Origin: Anaeramoeba flamelloides
Lineage: Eukaryota > Metamonada > Anaeramoebidae
DNA: 64,000 bases
Direction of reading: 5' to 3'
NCBI GenBank assembly: GCA_027625915.1
Contig: JANTQA010000070.1
Span: 687,001 to 751,000 of the forward strand
Shown here: piece by piece, positions 1 to 14,308 of the stretch
How positions within the stretch are numbered: position 1 is the stretch's first letter
How the letters are laid out: each line of letters starts with the position of its first letter
Made by a program: the position numbers and the translations under genes
The notes under the pieces: model-generated
What the model saw: the letters and a program-made list of their open reading frames with translations, nothing else
Told to the model about the DNA's origin: nothing
Databases searched by the model: none

Positions 1-1966
1 GTAATCCAAATCAACTTTAACTATTTTTTAAATGAAATATAATGAAACAATTAATATATTAGATGTATGTTTTTGGATCTTGGATTTTAGGTGCATTCCT
101 GAAAAGTATCACTTTTTTTATAAAAATCACAATTTTCGTAAAAAAACTGAGAAAATATTGTAATTATTCTTACAAAGATCTGTGACTTGAAAATCATTAA
201 ATATAAAAGAAAAGTCTTTTAGAAAATAGAATTTCATTTTGCGAAAAATATCAATAAAATATTATCAGACTCAAGAAGGACAATTTATGGATCAAACCAG
301 AATCCTTTTTTACTATTTTTGAGAGGACTACTTCACTTTTTTCCAAAAATATCGATTTTTTACATTAAATTGATAAATTTGTTTGTTTAAAAAACTGACA
401 AAAAAATATTTTATCAATTGTTCTGATATTTTTTCCAAAACAGTTTGTCACATGATTTTCAACCACTTTTGAAACTTTTTTCCAGATGTTTTGTAATATA
501 CAATTTTTTTCCAATTTTGATTTTTTACTTTATATTTGGATCAAATAATGAGTCAATAAATATGCCGAAAAATTGAGTCTTAAGAAGAGGTCATAATAAA
601 AAAAATTAATAATTTTGTCTTCGAAAAAGATCAGCTAAAATACATACAAAACTCGGAATGGAAAATAAAATAGAATTCTTATGATTATGTTGGTTTGGGA
701 AATTAAAGATTTTTGAATAATCTTTTGGATAAATAAAAAAGTATTTAATTTTTTGATGAGTTTGCTTTAAAGAAACAAGATTACATTTTTTTCCGATTTC
801 AAAAAAGAAAAGAGTTGTAATTATGAAGAAGAGGAAACTCAAAAACAATTTCGATGAAATTCAAGATTATTTAAATCTGTTCCCCTTTTTGTCAAGTCCA
901 AATCAGAATTTTAAAGTTTCTCATTCATAAATCAATAATCCATTTTCTCATTTGATGAACAATTCGAGAGTATCAACAAAGTTCTTTCTTAAAATGAAAT
1001 TAACTCATTAACCAAAAAATCAATTTGAATTTTTAATAAATTTTTGATAAACTATCTAAAAATTGAATCAATTTACAATCATTTTAAAAGGTGATCGATT
1101 ATTTTATCAATTGAAATCCGGTTTGAAGAATGATCACTTGATATTGAAAAGATTTACAAATTTTTTTACAATAAGAGAGGGATAAAAAGAACTTTTAAGA
1201 GTATTTCGTTAAGGTCTTTTTTCTTAATAGTAAAGATGAACAATAAATGATCAATCTTTAAGATTTTTTTATTTATTCGCTGTTAAAGATGATAATTCAA
1301 TCCAAAGATCAAGAACAACTTGTTCCTTAATCATTATAAATTGTACTCATTTTTGAAAAACAAATGTTCATCAGAAAAAATCAAATTTCAAATAGGATCT
1401 TTTATGTTGTCTAAAAACAATTTTAAACCAACACATTTTTTTCTCATTCAAATAATTTATTTTTGGAAAATTCGCAAGAAATTGATCTCTTTGGGTGATT
1501 CAAACTCACTGAAAAAAATCCAATTTTTAAGATATTAGTCCAATCTGTTATTAATCTGAAAGTTGAAATAAACAATATTATTCTGAAACTCTTTATGAAA
1601 ATTTTCTTTTATGTTTCCGTAGGAATAATCATAATTTTGGTGTGTGAACTCAATATTTATAAAAAGAAAAATTTATAATTACTTGAAGATTTTTTTTATG
1701 AGAAAATTATTCCCTTTACCAATTATTCAAATAATATCCACTTTTGATCTGAATTTTACAATCTTCTGAACATTATTATATTCTACAAAAAAACCCTTTT
1801 AAAAAATAAATTAATTTCTTTCAAAACAATGATTTATTTTTTGTCAAATGGTTTCAAGTTATTTTCATAAAGTACAACATAATTATATTTTTTGGATCAA
1901 ACAGTCTTTTTTCAAGATTTTTTTTTTCATTTTGTTCTTATTTATTGATTTTTTTCCATTTTAAAA
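1..1966. other. AT-rich intergenic DNA upstream of the GSK3-like gene
   Basis: No coding exon, RNA gene or clear inverted-repeat element was recognised here. The sequence is very AT-rich with short A and T runs. The last 100 bases before the kinase start are T-rich and probably contain its promoter and 5' leader, but no specific element can be named. Confidence 0.5.
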
Positions 1967-4525
1967 ATGTCGAGCAAATGTTTAAAAATACCCCTTAAAA
2001 ATTATCAAATATTCAAATTCTTAGGAAACGGATCATTTGGGGTTGTCCATAAGGCAAGGTCAACAAAAAATGGACACAATGTGGCTATTAAAACTGTATT
2101 TCTTGATGATCGTTATCATGTAAAATTTTGATCACTTTTATTTTAGTCGAAAAAACCTTTCTTAATTTTGTTGCGATTTTTTCTCAAAAAGAACAATAAA
2201 AAAAATGAAACACTGAATTGGTATTCAAGTAAATCGTCAATTGCCTTTAGAGTTTAAAAAACAATCCCACCCCTTTTTTTTCTCAAAAATACTTTGAAAA
2301 TAAAATTTTAATAAAAACAAAAACCAAAGTCAAACCTAACATTTCTTTTCATTAACTTTTCTATTCCTTTTATGTTCTTTTTTTGTTACTGTTTTAAAAC
2401 TTTTTACAACATCAACAGAACCGAGAATTACAAATCATGAAAAAAGTCAAACACCGAAATATCATAAAACTGGAAAATTACTGCTACTCAAAAAAGGAAT
2501 CAGTAAGTATTATTTTCCTCTTTTTAATCTAGACTTTATATCCAAACAAAATATATTTTTTCTTTTAATTTGATTGATATTTTTATTTTTCGAGTTTTTG
2601 CCTTCTTTTTTTAAAAAAAAATTTAAATTTATTTTTTGATCACTTTTTTTTTTTGATTAAAATGTTTTTTTTTCTCTTTAATTATAAAAGACAAAGGAAG
2701 TGTATCTTCACTTAATAATGGAATACGTCCCTAAAACAATTTCACATTTAACACAATATTACCACAAGCAATTAAATACAATACCAACAATCTTAGTCAA
2801 GGTATACACCTACCAACTGTGTCGTGCTATTGCACAGCTCCACAGGTTGGGTATTTGTCATCGAGACATCAAACCTGAGAATATTTTGATTTCACCAAGA
2901 ACTTCGGAATTAAGGCTTTGTGATTTTGGAAGCGCCAAGATTTTAAAAAAGGGCGAAAAAAGTATTTCTTATATTTGCTCACGTTACTACAGAGCACCAG
3001 AACTAATTTTTGGTTCAACAGATTATAAAAAACAAATTGGTAAGTGAATTTTTTTTTTTTTTTTTTTATTGATTCTTAATCTGTTAAGGACGATTCATAT
3101 ATTATGGCAATATAGAATATTACTTTTATTGGGAAAAATATATCTATTGGCTTCAAAGAATATTAAGTAAAGAGATCTTGTTAAAATTTCGATATAAACG
3201 TTTTTTCTGAAAATTTGTCATTTTGCAAAAACTATTTTCTGTTAACAAAGCCGAAATTTAACTTGAAAAGGTTCGAAAATCAAAATCGCATGTAGTCTAG
3301 TTCTATCCAAATTATTTTCAACCACCATATGGTTTATTTCAAGTGTACCAATATTCAGGATTAATATATGTTAAATACGAAAAACAAACAAAAATTAATT
3401 TTTAATTTTTCACTTTTTTCGTTCGAAAATTTATTAAAAGTTTATCCATCAATAAATATTTGGTTCAAAGTCTTAAAACCCCCAAAAAATGTAAAGTTTG
3501 TTTTACTTTGCTTTAATTGATATTCTTTTAAATCATTTTTATCTATTTCAGTTATTATATTTCAATCCCTAGAGAATATAAAATAAAATAACACACCATG
3601 TGGGATTAATAAGGGATAGCAAGTAAAATTGTTGGATATAAACCGGAACACAGGTATATTAGGGTGTAACAAGGTTTTTATACTTTTGAAAACTTTGTTG
3701 TCAAAGTTTTTTAAAATGTTTTTATTTATATTTTGCCAGATTCAAAAATAAAATAATTTTTATTTCAATATCGAAAATTATGATTATTATTAATACGTCG
3801 ACTTTAATAAAAACATCTTTATAGACTAATTAATAACAAAAAGTTTAGAGATCAAATTTGGCACTCCCTAACAGAAACTTTTGGGAAAAAAATATTTTTA
3901 TTGAAAAATTTTAATATTAATCAAAATTTTCACTTTATTGTAAGGAATGAAAGAAAATAATAATAAAAAAAAATACCCAGTAATTCTTGATTTATATTTA
4001 ATAATAAATCTATTAATTAAAAAATTAAATTTCAAAACAAAATTTTATTCTCCTTCTATTTAAATTGTAATAGATTTATGGTCAATTGGATGTGTCCTTT
4101 CTGAACTTTTCCTTGGTGAACCATTATTTCGAGGGAAAACAGCAATTGGCCATTTAGCCGAAATAATTCAGGTATTAGGTACACCAACAAAAAAAGAATT
4201 GACATTGATGAACAAAAATTATTCAAATTTCAATCTGCCCCAAGTTGAACCAAAAGATTTAAAAAAAATATTTGGAAGAAGAATCCCAGATGAGGGGATT
4301 GATCTTGTTTCAAAATTCTTAAAATATGACCCAAATGCAAGAATAAACCCGCTAGAGGCATGTGCTCATCCATTTTTCGACGAACTTAGAGATCCAAACT
4401 CCAAATTGCCAAACCAAAGGAATTTACCAGAACTTTTTGATTTCGATTTTGAAGAATTAAATTCTGTGAATAATCAAATTAGAGAAAAACTAATGCCTAG
4501 CCATTTAATATTTTCATTCAAATAA
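1967..4525 (+). CDS. GSK3-like (CMGC group) protein kinase, 4 exons
   Basis: Exons 1967-2119, 2419-2502, 2691-3039 and 4074-4525 join in frame into 345 residues; every junction is GT-AG and continues the family alignment. Seen: glycine loop LGNGSFGVV (G20, G22, G25), catalytic Lys42 in VAIK, alpha-C Glu54 in NRELQIM, HRDIKPEN with Asp138, and DFGSAK with Asp157. The activation loop has SYICSRYYRAPELIFG, where Tyr173 corresponds to the autophosphorylated tyrosine of GSK3. GSK3 enzymes are cytosolic/nuclear Ser/Thr kinases that usually act on primed substrates. The protein is little more than the catalytic domain; the N-terminal inhibitory serine region of animal GSK3 is absent, so control by that route is unlikely. 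Introns are 299, 188 and 1034 bp; the last one carries a transposon fragment. The gene converges on the minus-strand kinase-ANTH gene. Confidence 0.93.
3088..3370 (-). mobile_element. Partial TTAA-flanked (piggyBac-like) non-autonomous element in GSK3-like intron 3
   Basis: Begins right after a TTAA (3084-3087) with GGACGATTCATAT, the same terminus as the element at 20715-21765. The following ~250 bases match the reverse complement of the right arm of that copy (around 21536-21765). Shared words include AAGTAAAGAGAT, TTGAAAAGGTTCGAAAATC and ATTATTTTCAA.CACCATAT. No matching second end was found in the rest of the intron, so this copy is truncated. Confidence 0.7.
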
Positions 4526-7027
4526 TGAATTTCAGAATAATATTTTTTTAAAAAAAATATTTTAAGAAAAGAGCAGCTTAATCAAAAAAAAAAAAAAAAA
4601 AATTAAAATTTCACAATAGAATTATTTATTAGATTGTTTTAATTTTTGTTTTGTTTTAATTTCTCCATTTCTTTTTATTCTATTTTATTCCTTTTTCATA
4701 ATTTTTAATTTATTTTTGTATATATTTATTTATTTATTTATTGAGTGCAAACACAAAATCATTATTATATTTGTAATTTGTCATCATGTTTTTTTTTTAT
4801 TTTTATTTATAAATCTGTTATTAATAAAAATTGATTTACTATTTTGTTTTTCATTAATTTAACTCAATATTCATTTCCTTTCTTTTTTTATTTCTTTTTT
4901 TTTTTTTATCAATAATGGAAATCAAAATATTTGTATTTCAATCAAGATAGTTCAAAATACTACCAGAAAATATACGTTTTGACTTCAAAAAAATATTTAT
5001 TTTCAGCGTTCACATTTGTATTTCTTTTTTTAATTCTATAGAACCTAACGATTATTATTTTTTTTTTTCAATTATCAATTTCAACTTATTTCTTGTTTAA
5101 ATTTGTTTTATTATCGAATTCATGATTCTTTAAATTTAATAATATATATATATATATATTTATTACTATTTAAAAAAATTACAATATTTCCCAAAATAAA
5201 ATAATTGAAAATCAATTGATGTTTCTCTTCTTGGGATTTTAGTTTTAATCATCTTTTTGTCAATCCTCAAGAATATCAGTTTTTTTATCCTTGAGCAATT
5301 TATTTTACTTTGAAATGGAAATCAAAAGATTCTTTTTGTTTTTAAAAAAAATTTTGGTTAAAAAAAAAATACTTTTTTCAAGTCAATTGAATCAGAATAA
5401 AATAATTTTTGGTATTTTGAAATAATTATTCTGATAATGATTTTAACAAGTAGAAAATATTGAAAAAAACCGATCCCATTTGATTCATTTTTATATTGAG
5501 ATCCGGATTTCTAAATTTTTATGATTCCAAAAATTCAAATAATTTTTTTTTTCATTTTGTTAACTCTATTAATTTTTCTTCTTTCAAATTAATATTTAAT
5601 TCTGGACTAGGGTTAATTTTTTTGAAAAAAAAAAAGAAGAATCTAGTTGTAATGTTAGTTTTTGGTGTATAAAAAATAAACGATTTGATTTAAAACTTAG
5701 TTTATCTTATATAGGTTGCAGGAAAAAGAATTTTGTAATTATACCTTTTATACCACAAACCATGAAAACCTAAATTAAATAATTTGATGATTTTTTAATC
5801 AAAAAAGGGCATTAATTTTTTTTTTTTCGGTTTAAACCTTTATTTACAGTTACCCAAAATAGATGTGTTCATAGTATAAAACTCCTGTTTTTATTTTTTT
5901 TTTTTTTTTTCATGTTCCAATATAACATCTAGTTATATATATATACTAGTAACTTTGCGATAAATTTCATTTTAAGGGTTATTTTCTTGATAATTTTTGT
6001 AAATTTTATATTTTGAATTTAATATGTTTACATTTTTTTGTATTTTTTTTCAATTTTTGGTTTTTTTTATTTTATGAAAAGATCTCTAAAAAAAACTCTA
6101 TTTTCTGAGAAAAAATATTTACTTTTGTGAATTCTTTTAAAGAATTATGTTTTTTAATAGTATAACTTTGAGAACTAATACCATAGTTACTTATTTCTTT
6201 TATTGTTTTTTTTTTTTTTTTTGATCTCTTAATGTGTATGCTTTCAAGAAAAAAAGAACCAAGAACTTTTATTTGAAAGGCAATTTTTACAAGTGTAAAT
6301 GGTTTTTTTTTAACAACTGTTATACTGATTGTATTTCAATTTTTTTTTTTTTTACAATTTTCAAAAAGTTTATTTTCGAAATCCAGTAATCAAGAAAAGA
6401 TTCGATTGAATATTATTTTTATTATTTTGAGATACAGAATTAAGAATATTCAAGTTACCACTACTCAAATAAAAAAATTTTCCTCTATTAAAAAAAAAAG
6501 TCTTTTCGGTAATTGAATTTTGAAAAATTATTAAATTGTAAAAATAAAGTGTAAAAATTTTTTTTAAATCAAAATTTGTGCATTTAGATTTTTTTTATTG
6601 ATTTATCAAATAAACTCTCAAAACAACCTGAAAAAATAAAAAAAAAAATGATTTGTTTTCAAAAAGGAATATTTTTTATAAATATTCTTTGATTACTCCT
6701 TTCTCTTGATAAATTTATAAATGCTAATTTTAATTTTGATTTTTTTAAATGTTAAAAAATAAATAAAACGGTTTAAAATTAAAATTTTTGTTTTTTTATT
6801 GTTTTTCTATCTTTAGCAATTTTACTTTTTTAAAAAAATAAAAAACTGATTATATATATTATATTATTTAGGAATTTATATATGTTAATTAAAAAAATAT
6901 CCCCTGTATGCGCCTGAAGAAAATATTTCTAAATAACCTATTTACAATAAAAAGATAAAATTAAAATTTGATTTCCATCATTAAACACGAATGTATATAT
7001 AAAATAATAACATGAATCACTTTATTA
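4526..7027. other. Gene-free AT-rich DNA between two convergent 3' ends
   Basis: About 2.5 kb between the end of the GSK3-like gene and the end of the kinase-ANTH gene. It consists of long T and A runs with short AT dinucleotide stretches (for example 5145-5159). Nothing coding and no well-defined inverted repeat was seen; both 3' UTRs and poly(A) sites must lie here. Confidence 0.5.
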
Positions 7028-10000
7028 TTACCAATCCAATGAATCAAAAAAGGAAGAGCTTTTTACAAATTTACTTTTTTTCCTGTTATTTTCTTTATTA
7101 CGGTTATCCGTTGTAGTATTTGTATTTGTCACGTTTGATTTGGATTCATTAACCCTTGTTGAAGATAAATCGTCTTGATCATTATTTGGTTCAACAATTG
7201 TTATAAATTTTACAACTTTGTTAATTTCTTTAGAAAAATTTTGTTTTAAAAGTAAAATATTTTCATTTAGAGAAATTGGATAGGAAATTTTTTCCCAGGT
7301 TTTAACGCTTTTAGTAATTGAAGGTGCCATTTTATGATACTTAATATTAGCTAAATATTTTTTTAAGAAATCGAACTTAAAAATTGGTTCAAATAATTGT
7401 GTTTGCTTATTAAATAATTTAATAAATTGATTATATAATTTATTTTTTGATAAATTTTCAATTACATTTGTACAATGAAGACGAGAAATAATATAAATAA
7501 TTATTGTATAAACGTTGATTGCCTCATTTACAATTCCTATTAAGCATACTGATTGGCAGGAATCAATTCCGTTTTTCAAATTTTGAAATTTTGGATTAAT
7601 CATCTTTTCAAGATAGAATAATAACCTTTCATAATAATTAATCAGCAGTTTTAGAGATGAAATGGAAATCACACCTCTGCCAATTATTGGTGAAAAAAAA
7701 TTGTGTCTGTATAATTCAGTTAAATAAGTATCAAGAGAAAAATTCCCCTCAAAAAACGGAATTTTTAAATGTAAATCTAATTTTTGAATTAATAGATCAA
7801 CAAAAATGCTCCCAAAAAGTGAATGGATTTTTCTTGGTTCTTGGAAAGTATTTAATTTTTTTTTTAATCTTACAATAACCCCCATTTGCTTCATTATATC
7901 ATTTATTACCTTTTTAATTTATAAATATAAAAAATAAATATACAAGAAAAAGAAAAGAAAGGTTTGAAAAAAAAAAAGAAAAAGAAAAGGGAAAGAATAA
8001 GTTATCATTTAATTATAAAATATACTAATATCAATCTGAGATTTTTTTTTTTTTATAATTTTTTTAATATTTCTTATATGGTTGATTACTGTATTTATTG
8101 AAAAAAATTAGAAAAAAAAAGAGAACTAATTTTTAAGAAAATTCAGATTGCTTTTTTTTAAAAAAAAAAAAAAAGATAAATTTATTAATTTAAATCAACA
8201 AAATTATCTAAGAAAGACGATTATAGTCGGTGTAAATTATGTGACAAAAAGTACTGTAAAAAGGGAAAAAAAAATAATAGAATTTGAGTTTATTAACTAG
8301 AAAATTTTATAGATAATATTGAAAACTTTTTTTTTTTTTTTTCTTGGTGATAATTGTTTCAAACGGCTTTAAGCCATTTCCAAAAAAGTGGGGCAAATTT
8401 ATTTTAATATATCTTTATTCAAACTCAATCGTCATAAAATTATTTAAATATATAAAATCATTAACGAACATAAATTGATTCTTTATAATAAATCAATTTG
8501 TTTGTTAGTATGATATTACCTAAATAAAAAAATATTTAATTTCTGATCTTGATTTTGTCTGATATTTTTTAGGGGATGAATATGGCTATTTATTATTATT
8601 TGCTTTTTGATCAAAAAAAAAGCCTTTTTATAACTTCTTTAATCTCGATAAAATTTCCAATCAAATGAAAAACATATAACTGCATTTGATTATTTTAAGA
8701 AATCATTTTTAACTTTGCCATATTTTAAGTTTTTTATTGAAAATGGCTGTTTTATTGTTTTCTCCAAAAAAAGTGTTATTTTTTTTTTTTTCATTTTTTG
8801 GAAATATTTCATTAAAAATATTTGGAAATAAATACCATAGTCATTGATTCAATCAGTATTAATATTTAACATAATTTTTTATTGTAGATTAACAAATAAC
8901 CCCATTAACAAAGATGATTTTTTATGAAATGTAAAAAAAAAATTCCCCACTTTTTGGGAAATACCTTATTAGAACTTTCAAGATATTACACACAAATATA
9001 TTGATTTATTAAATATTTAACAAATTTCGATAATTTGTAGAGTAAATTTATAAAAAATGTGGAATAAAAGCTTTGTCGATAATTAATTCTCCTTTTTTTT
9101 TTTTTTTTGAAATTTATGATCAATTCTATCAGTATATTAGTAAAAAACAATATTATTAGAAATCAAGATATGAAATATTAAAGGATTGTTATATAAATAA
9201 CACACGATTTTACATTCAACTTTGAACTCAAATTTAACCCATTATCAAAATATTGGATCACGTAGGATATAAAATAAACAGGCCAATAGGCTGGAAATAA
9301 CAATGTATACACAAAAAATAAGGGTTCTTTAGATATTTTTTAAAAAAGAATTCTAAAAATATTGAAAAAATTAAATTGCAAGTTTTTTACAAAACAATGA
9401 CAAAAAAGATCATTTTTTCCATTTTTTCATTCTTCTAATAATAAAAATATTTAATTTTACAATTTTTGAGAAAATTATTTGTAAATATTTAAAAAAACAC
9501 TAAACATTTTTATGAAATTTTGAACTAATTCAAGTTTTGGTTTAAATATAATAGAATATGGGTATATAAATTCATATGTTCGAGTGCATTGACCTAAAAA
9601 AAAAAAAAAAAAAACATTAGTAAAATTTTTGTTCAGGGTTGAATGTAAAATCACGGGTTATTTGCACAACTGTAATTAATCAATAAAAATCAAATGTTAA
9701 TAGATTTGGATTATTTGATTCTTTGTTTTCGAAATTATTCTAATTTGTAATTTTCAATTTTTCTCTTTAAATGGGCTTTGATTATTGTTTTAAATAAAGG
9801 TTAATATCACTCTTTAAACAGTTTCAAATTTCGTTTCAACAATGGAACTAATAAAAGGTTTGAATTAAAAGTTTGTTATCTTCTAAATATTTTCGTTTTT
9901 ATGGTGTTACAAAATTTATCAAAATATAAATCTATATATTCATGATTAATTTGCATTTCCTTCTCAGTAAATCATAATAATAAAATTTTGAAATGTTAAG

Positions 10001-13000
10001 AAATTTGAAATTTAAATTTGAAAAGACTTACATTTGGAGAACCTTCTTGAATTAAAACCATCAAAAGATTTAAAAATTTCAGAGTGGTATTTGGATTTAA
10101 TTCAATTGATGTTTTTAATGCAATTAAAAATAAATTTTTGATTTCGCTAGTTTCAGAATTTTGATATTTTTGCCAAGTAATAATGATAATGTCTTTTTGA
10201 TATTCAAGATCTTTTGATAATCTTTTTGAATTTAAATATTTTATACAGACTGGTTCGATTTCAGTCTTTAACAATAGTTGTGAGGAAATAGTAGATAATT
10301 CAATTGTTTCATTTGTAGAACTTTGGATTTTTGTTTTATATTCGTTTTGAATATTTTTGAAAATATTTGTTTCTTCTTCAGATAATTCTGGAATTATAGC
10401 GATTGTTGGTTTTTCTTTATCATTTATTTTGCTCTTGATTTTTTCTCCTTCTCCAGTTGTTTTAGTTTTCTTTTCTTCATGTGTTTTATTTTTCTTTTCT
10501 TTATTTGTTTTGCAATTTCCTTTCTGTCCGTTTGCTTGGAAATGATCAATGAAAAAAGGATTGAAATTTTTAATTGAACTTTGTTTATTAATTTGAATAT
10601 CTTGTTTATTATTACTGTCATTTTGATTTAATTTTTTTTTATCCCCTTCATCAATGACCTGTTTTTTATCTTGTTGGCTGTGGTTCTGATTGAATGTTTC
10701 TTCACGGTGTTTCTTAACTCCATTTGAATTAAAACCATTAGATTTATTCAAATGTGAAGAATCATTAATTTTTTTATTTATTTTGGAGATTTCATTTGAA
10801 AATGGATTAAAATTATTTATTTGGCTTTTTTTGCATTTGTGATTCTTATTTAATTTTTCATCATTGTTGAGATTAAATGGATCAAAATTTTCAATATGTG
10901 AAGAAATTTTATCATTTTCAAATGTATTGAAACTATTATTGTTATTTCTATTATTTCTTTCTATTTTATTTTTGTTTTTTTCACTTTCACTTTCACTTTC
11001 GTTTTCTTCTTGGGAAGTTAAAGAAAATAAATCTGAATCTAATTCTTCATTTAACAATAAAGATTTTGTTTCAAGTTTTTTCTCATTTTGCCTTATTTTT
11101 TCAAAATATTTACTATCATTATTCAAAGATTCATTTTTTTCTTCTTGGATATTTGGATTTTCTTGTTTGGTAATATTCTCATTGTATTTATTCTCGTCTG
11201 TTCCAAAATAAGTTAAATCATTACTTGAATTTTTTTTATTCCTCGAAATTGTTTCAAATTTTTTTTCAGTAATCACAAAATTATCATCATTATTTTGAAA
11301 AGATTCTTCTTCAAAATTTTCTTGAAAAAACTCTTCATTTTCAAAAGTATTTTTATCAAAATTATTACGACAATTACGAGTTGTGTTTTTTTGAATTTTA
11401 TAATTTTTTTTATTAGAAAAAAAAGTTTTTAATTGAAGATCAATTTTGTTTGCCTCTTTAATATTTTTTTTTAAAATTCCATTATTATCGTCATTTTTTT
11501 CTTTTTTTTTTTTCATATTAATCTTTTTATCTTTTTTTTTTTCATTTACCTTCATCGTTTCTTTGTCTTTTATATTTTCTTTGCCTTTTCCGTTTTTATT
11601 CACCGTTTTCTTTTTCTTTTCATTTTCTTTGTCTTTTACCGTTTCTCTTTCTTTGTCTTTTGTCTTTTCGTTTTCTTTGTCTTTTTTCTCTGTTTTTGTC
11701 TTGTTTATTTCCTTTCCCTTTTTATTTCTTTTGTCTTTTACCCTTTCCTTTTTCTTTTTCTGTTCCTTTCCCTTCTTTTTGCCCTTTTTATTTTCAAATT
11801 CCTTTTTATTTTTTAATATCTGTTTTCTTTCTTTATTTTTTTTCTTTTCATTTTTTATTCTTACTTGTTCATTTTTCTTTTTTTTATCTTTTTTATTTTC
11901 TTTGTCCTTTTTATTTTCTTTGTCTCTTTTCTTACCAGTTTCCTTTTTCTTCCCTTTTTCTTTCACTTTTTCCTTTGCCCTTTCTTTTATTATGGCTTGT
12001 TCATTTTTTTTTTTTTTGTCTGTTTTATTTTCTTTGTACTTTTTATTTACTTTGTCTCTTTTCTTTTCGTTTTCTTTTTTGTTCCCCTTGTTTTTGCCTT
12101 TTTCATTTGTACTTTCTTTGCCTTTTTTATTGCTATTTTTCTTTCCCTTCTTTTTGCCTTGTTCTTTTTCCCTTTCCTTTTCCTTTCCTTTTTTTATTTT
12201 ATTTTCTTTTCTCCTTTCTTTACTTTTCTCCTTTTCCTTCCCCTTTACTTTGACCTTATCATTTCTACTTTCTTTGCCTTTTTTATTGCTATTTTTCTTC
12301 GCCTTCTTTTTGCCTTGTTCCTTGACCTTTTCATTTTCCTTTCCATTTTCAGTTCCCTGCAAATTTCCCTTCTCTTTGTCCTTTTTATTTTTTAATCCTT
12401 TTTTTCTCTCTTCCCCTTTCTCTTTTTGAACTTGATTTTTTTTTTTTTTTACTGTCGTTTTTTTTTTATTAATTTCTTTAGTTAATGACTGTTTAGATGT
12501 CATATTATTAAAAGGATCAAAATTTTTAAAATCTTTTTTTAAATTATTTTGATTCAAATTCTGACTTTTTGTTTCTGTCTTTATTTTTGTTTGAATGTTA
12601 TTTTCTTTTTTTCGTTCAATTTCTTCCTTATTTTCTTTTTCTTTCTGTTTTTCTTTTTCATTTCTTCTTTTTTTTCTTTTCATTTCCTTTTTTTTTTTCT
12701 TATTTTTTTACTATTACTTTTTCTTTTTGAATAGTATTTCTTTCTTCCTCTTTATTATTATTTGCCTTTTCTATGCTCTTTGTCTTCTTCTTTGTCTTTT
12801 CTCTGTTATTGTACAATTCTTTCTCTTTTTCCTTTCCTTTCTTTTTTTCCTTTCCTTTATCTTTTTCCTTTTCTTTCTCTTTTTCCTTTTCCTTTTCCTT
12901 TTCTTTTATATCCTCCTTGTCATTTTTTTTATTTTCGATGTTTTTTTGTTCTCCTTGATCATCATCATCAAAAAAAAGTTTTTCGTCTTTTAATGGTGGT

Positions 13001-14274
13001 GCTTTTTTTTTTGAGAGATTGGGTTTTGAATTTTGATTTTTACCTTGCAAGATATTTTTATGTAATTTTTGTTCAAAAATTGGACTAAATTTCCTACCAA
13101 ATATTGGTGAATTTGAAAAACTTGTTATTTGGCCCTGATTTTTATTAGATTGCGTTGAATTCGAAGTATTATTATTTTTTTTATTTTTTGAATTCTTTTT
13201 TCTTTTAATTTTTGGTGAACCAATCAAAAGTGAAACTTTATTAATTATTTCGTAAATATCTGGTCTTTCAGTTGGGTTTGATTGTAATATAAATGGAATT
13301 AAATCAATGACTTCTTTACTATATTTATGATCACTGGGAATTTTATATGCTTTATTCAAAATTTGAAGAGTGGAACCTTCATCAAAAGCGTCTTCAAAAA
13401 ATAACAATTTATATAAAATACATCCTAACGCCCAAATATCACTTTTAGTGTCGATTTTTTGTTTGCGAAATAAATCAATCATTTCAGGCGCCCTATAAGC
13501 TAAGGTTGTGTTTTTTTCAATATCCTCCTCAGCTTCATATCTTTCTTTTTTATTTTTAAATGTATATATTGTAAATGTAGCTGATCCAAAATCACATAAT
13601 TTTATTTTTCCACTTTGAGAAATTAATAAATTTTCACACTATTAGTTAATGAATTTGGTTTAATATTGAAAGCGTTTTAGTATTAAATAATGTGTTTTTT
13701 TAAAATATTTAATTTTCCAAACTTTTTTAAAAAAATATCTGTTGTTAGTTTACAAAGTTTGGGAAAAATACATAACATTTGACCACAATTCAAGATTTTT
13801 TTACTTTAAATTTAGTGTAATAACTGCGAATACCTCTAAATCAAAATAAATAAGAATTCCAACAATGTTTCTTATTTTTTTTTTTTTTTTTTTTAATCAA
13901 GATATTTGTAAACAAAACTAAACATTTGACGAAATATTATTTCCAAATTCTGGAACAAGAGTATACCAGGGAGACATCCATTCTAATAATTTTTACAAAA
14001 GTCATTTGATATTACAAAAAATAAAAGTTACACGTTATTCCCATACAAATGTATACTAAAAGCCTAATCCTAATTAAGAAAGGAGAGACAGAACAAAAAA
14101 AAAAATTAACGAGTCCTAGTAAATATTTATCCAATTATTACTAAATATGGACTAACAGTAAATAGAGATAAAAGACAAAAATCAGCAAATTTAAAAAAGA
14201 TCAAAATCTGGGAATATGACTCAAGAATAAAACGCATATAGAAAAAAACTAGAAAAGGTCAAAAACAATTTATC

Positions 14275-14308
<34 letters not shown>

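Larger units (their letters stand above)
7910..10031 (-). other. 2.1-kb intron splitting the ANTH domain
   Basis: The donor reads AAT|GTAAGT at 10032/10031 and the acceptor reads AAAAAG|GTAATA at 7910/7909. The flanking codons join in phase 0 and continue the HIP1-type ANTH alignment. The intron holds two inverted-repeat elements (8373-8965 and 9197-9663) and otherwise AT-rich sequence. Confidence 0.7.

Noticed and set aside
10357-13088. Several long Phe/Leu/Ser-rich open frames on the plus strand, looking like membrane proteins
   Set aside because: They are the complement of the Lys/Glu-rich linker of the minus-strand kinase-ANTH gene. Composition alone explains them and they have no domain.
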